This document shows positions 62,287-64,000 of a stretch of 64,000 nt of DNA, in pieces. Source of the DNA: Hypomesus transpacificus (Eukaryota > Chordata > Actinopteri > Osmeriformes > Osmeridae); NCBI RefSeq assembly GCF_021917145.1, contig NC_061077.1:14527420-14591419 (forward strand), read 5' to 3'. A program made the translations under genes and the position numbers. Below the pieces are notes generated by a model. The model worked only from the letters and a program-made list of their open reading frames with translations. It was not told the DNA's origin and did not search any database. Positions within the stretch are counted from its first letter, which is position 1, and each line of letters opens with the position of its first letter.

Positions 62287-64000
62287 TTATGTGCGTGGGT
62301 TGGGACGACGAGTAGGATGACCGGGATTATTAGGATTCCTCCGTAAGGAGGAAACTGATATGGAAGAATTCGAGTGGCACTGTGTAGATCTGAATAGTCA
62401 AGGGATATGGTTTCAATACAATGTATTTAGACTATACAATTACATGTGATTAAACAAAGCTTTGCTGATCAGTCATTAACGAAGGAGGTGCCATCCACAC
62501 AGATCGTTCGTAAGAGTGATAGAGAACTATCACACATGCACTTCCTTATATAAACTTTAGATCAAATGGCATTCTATAAGGTCAATCAATCAATGTAGCA
62601 AACTCTGTGATTGGCTAACTCAACTTAGTGACAGTTTGAAACAATACATAATGTCCCAAAGTTATTTGATGTCACAGCTCTCTCCAGAGCAGTAGATAAT
62701 AAAGCCACAGTAGTTGATCAGTCAAATGGTCAACTGTCCTTTGTGTGACCATCTTCAAACAATACTTTTAATTAACACAAACAATGAACTCTAGCCAAAG
62801 TTCAGAGCAACTGCCTTATTGACCCCTTACACTAACCAGAGGACAGAAGGCCATATAAGATGCTTCACCCATCCCCCAGGGCAAGCTGCCCACAGAGCCA
62901 TCAGCACCTCACATTCCTTTGAACTCAACTTAATTATCTATCCTTCCTGTCTCTTACCAATGAACATAAAAGCTTATAGATTTCATACACATACATCTAT
63001 GCATATGAACAACATTTCTACAACAAAACCTATTGTTATTGTTAGTTTTATTCTTTTTTTAAATTTTTATTCTTGTACCACGGAAGTCAATGGCAGCCCC
63101 TAGAACCATATGGTAATTCTTTGTGAAATTTGGCACACTCATTAAGGACAGTCACTTCTACACTTACACCAAGTTTCATGTATCCCATTAGACCACTCTA
63201 GCGCCACCAACGGATCAAAGTTGGACTTGTGTTTACACACGTAACTTTTGAACCGTATGACTGATTTTCAAAAATGAGGTATACATTGGATTCCCTGGAT
63301 CAAGGAGTAGGGGGTACCTGCAGAGCCGGAGACCCCGGAGGCCCCGGAGAGCCGGAGAGCTGCAGTTTCAGGACCGCAGTTTCAGGACCGCAGTTCTAGG
63401 ACCCTCGTTTTATCTGACAGCGCCACGTAGTGAATAGAATAAACATGGACCGGAACAAGATAATATTTTCCTGCAGTAGTGAATATTGTAGGATTACGAC
63501 TCAGAACAAGATGGTCTAGAATCAGAGTGTAAGTAGCTAATGTGAATCGTGTATGGTTATGTATAAAATAATTCTGGTGTCTTGAATTGGACAACGTTAG
63601 CTAGCTAACTTCAACTTTGCTGTCAAAATCATTTCAAGACACTGGAGTGGTTTTCAACGTCAAACAAACTAGCTACTTGATTAGCTAGAGCTAACATTCA
63701 GTAGTTATAGCACTAGCTAGCTAGCTCTACACACATAGCTTTTAAAAACGAACTGTAAATTGTTACCCTGTTTATTTGTTTAATGAAACAGTAGCGCAAC
63801 GTAGCTTATGTAAATCAAGTATTGTTCAACATATTTAAGTTAGCTAAATGTTCAAAACAATTCTGGTACAATTATCTGTTTACTTATGATAATTTTATGA
63901 AATACAAACTTTTAGACTATGTTTTGTACTTTTTTGTAACTTTTAGACTACTTATGTTTTGTTTTATTGAAACCATAGTGCGATTTTTGCAAGCCCAGAC

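Larger units (their letters stand above)
59908..64000. other. Gene-free right end, repeat-rich
   Basis: After the BPI/LBP stop there is no gene. Contents are a SINE head (60524-60590), an approximately 93-bp tandem repeat (60817-61110), a compound inverted-repeat cluster (61421-62286), a block at about 63060-63300 that resembles a widely dispersed fish repeat ('agcgccaccaacggatcaaa'), a G/C-rich short repeat (63318-63400) and a 'gctagctagct' run (63713-63726). Confidence 0.55.

Overview
The window is genomic DNA from a ray-finned (teleost) fish. The evidence is vertebrate multi-exon genes with canonical GT-AG introns, fish-type protein sequences, and dense fish-style mobile DNA: tRNA-derived SINEs, hAT-like MITEs, palindromic MITEs, a Tx1-like LINE remnant and many CA/GA microsatellites. 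I could not fix the species. Repeat style is loosely reminiscent of smelt, pike or salmonid genomes, but that is only an impression.

Seven protein genes can be modelled end to end, with every exon junction kept in frame. From left to right they are: elapor1 (minus, 22 exons, 17638 down to 6055, 981 aa); cfap276, formerly C1orf194 (plus, 5 exons, 18148-19161, 165 aa), head-to-head with elapor1 across about 0.5 kb; nxph4 (plus, 2 exons, 30047-31623, 302 aa); ndufa4l2 (minus, 4 exons, 37307 down to 34850, 82 aa); actr5 (minus, 9 exons, 46850 down to 43056, 623 aa); slc32a1/VGAT (plus, 2 exons, 52002-54391, 526 aa); and a BPI/LBP-family gene (plus, 15 exons, 55688-59907, 469 aa). No reading-frame damage was found in any of them.

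The genes form three blocks that match three separate human neighbourhoods as I recall them: ELAPOR1-CFAP276 (1p13.3), NXPH4-NDUFA4L2 (12q13.3) and ACTR5-SLC32A1-BPI/LBP (20q11.23). The block boundaries, about 19.2-30.0 kb and 37.3-43.0 kb, are gene-poor. The first is full of transposon remnants. This is either a real teleost rearrangement or, less likely, an assembly join.

The gene-free parts hold most of the unusual structure. These include: a 781-bp insertion carrying the start of a RecQ-type helicase, with 9-bp flanking duplications, placed at the end of a hAT-like MITE; a complete 245-bp MITE of that family with 8-bp duplications; a 1.09-kb fold-back element with a 6-bp duplication; three copies of a short palindromic MITE; and a compound inverted-repeat cluster at 61.4-62.3 kb. 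The most striking feature is intron 3 of actr5. It is almost entirely a minisatellite whose repeat unit is the exon-3/intron-3 boundary itself, giving about 25 tandem copies of a 5-prime splice site.

The genes do not form a pathway. Individually they concern endolysosomal trafficking (elapor1), cilia (cfap276), synaptic ligand function (nxph4), mitochondrial respiration in hypoxia (ndufa4l2), INO80 chromatin remodelling (actr5), GABA/glycine vesicle loading (slc32a1) and innate immunity to bacterial lipopolysaccharide (BPI/LBP).
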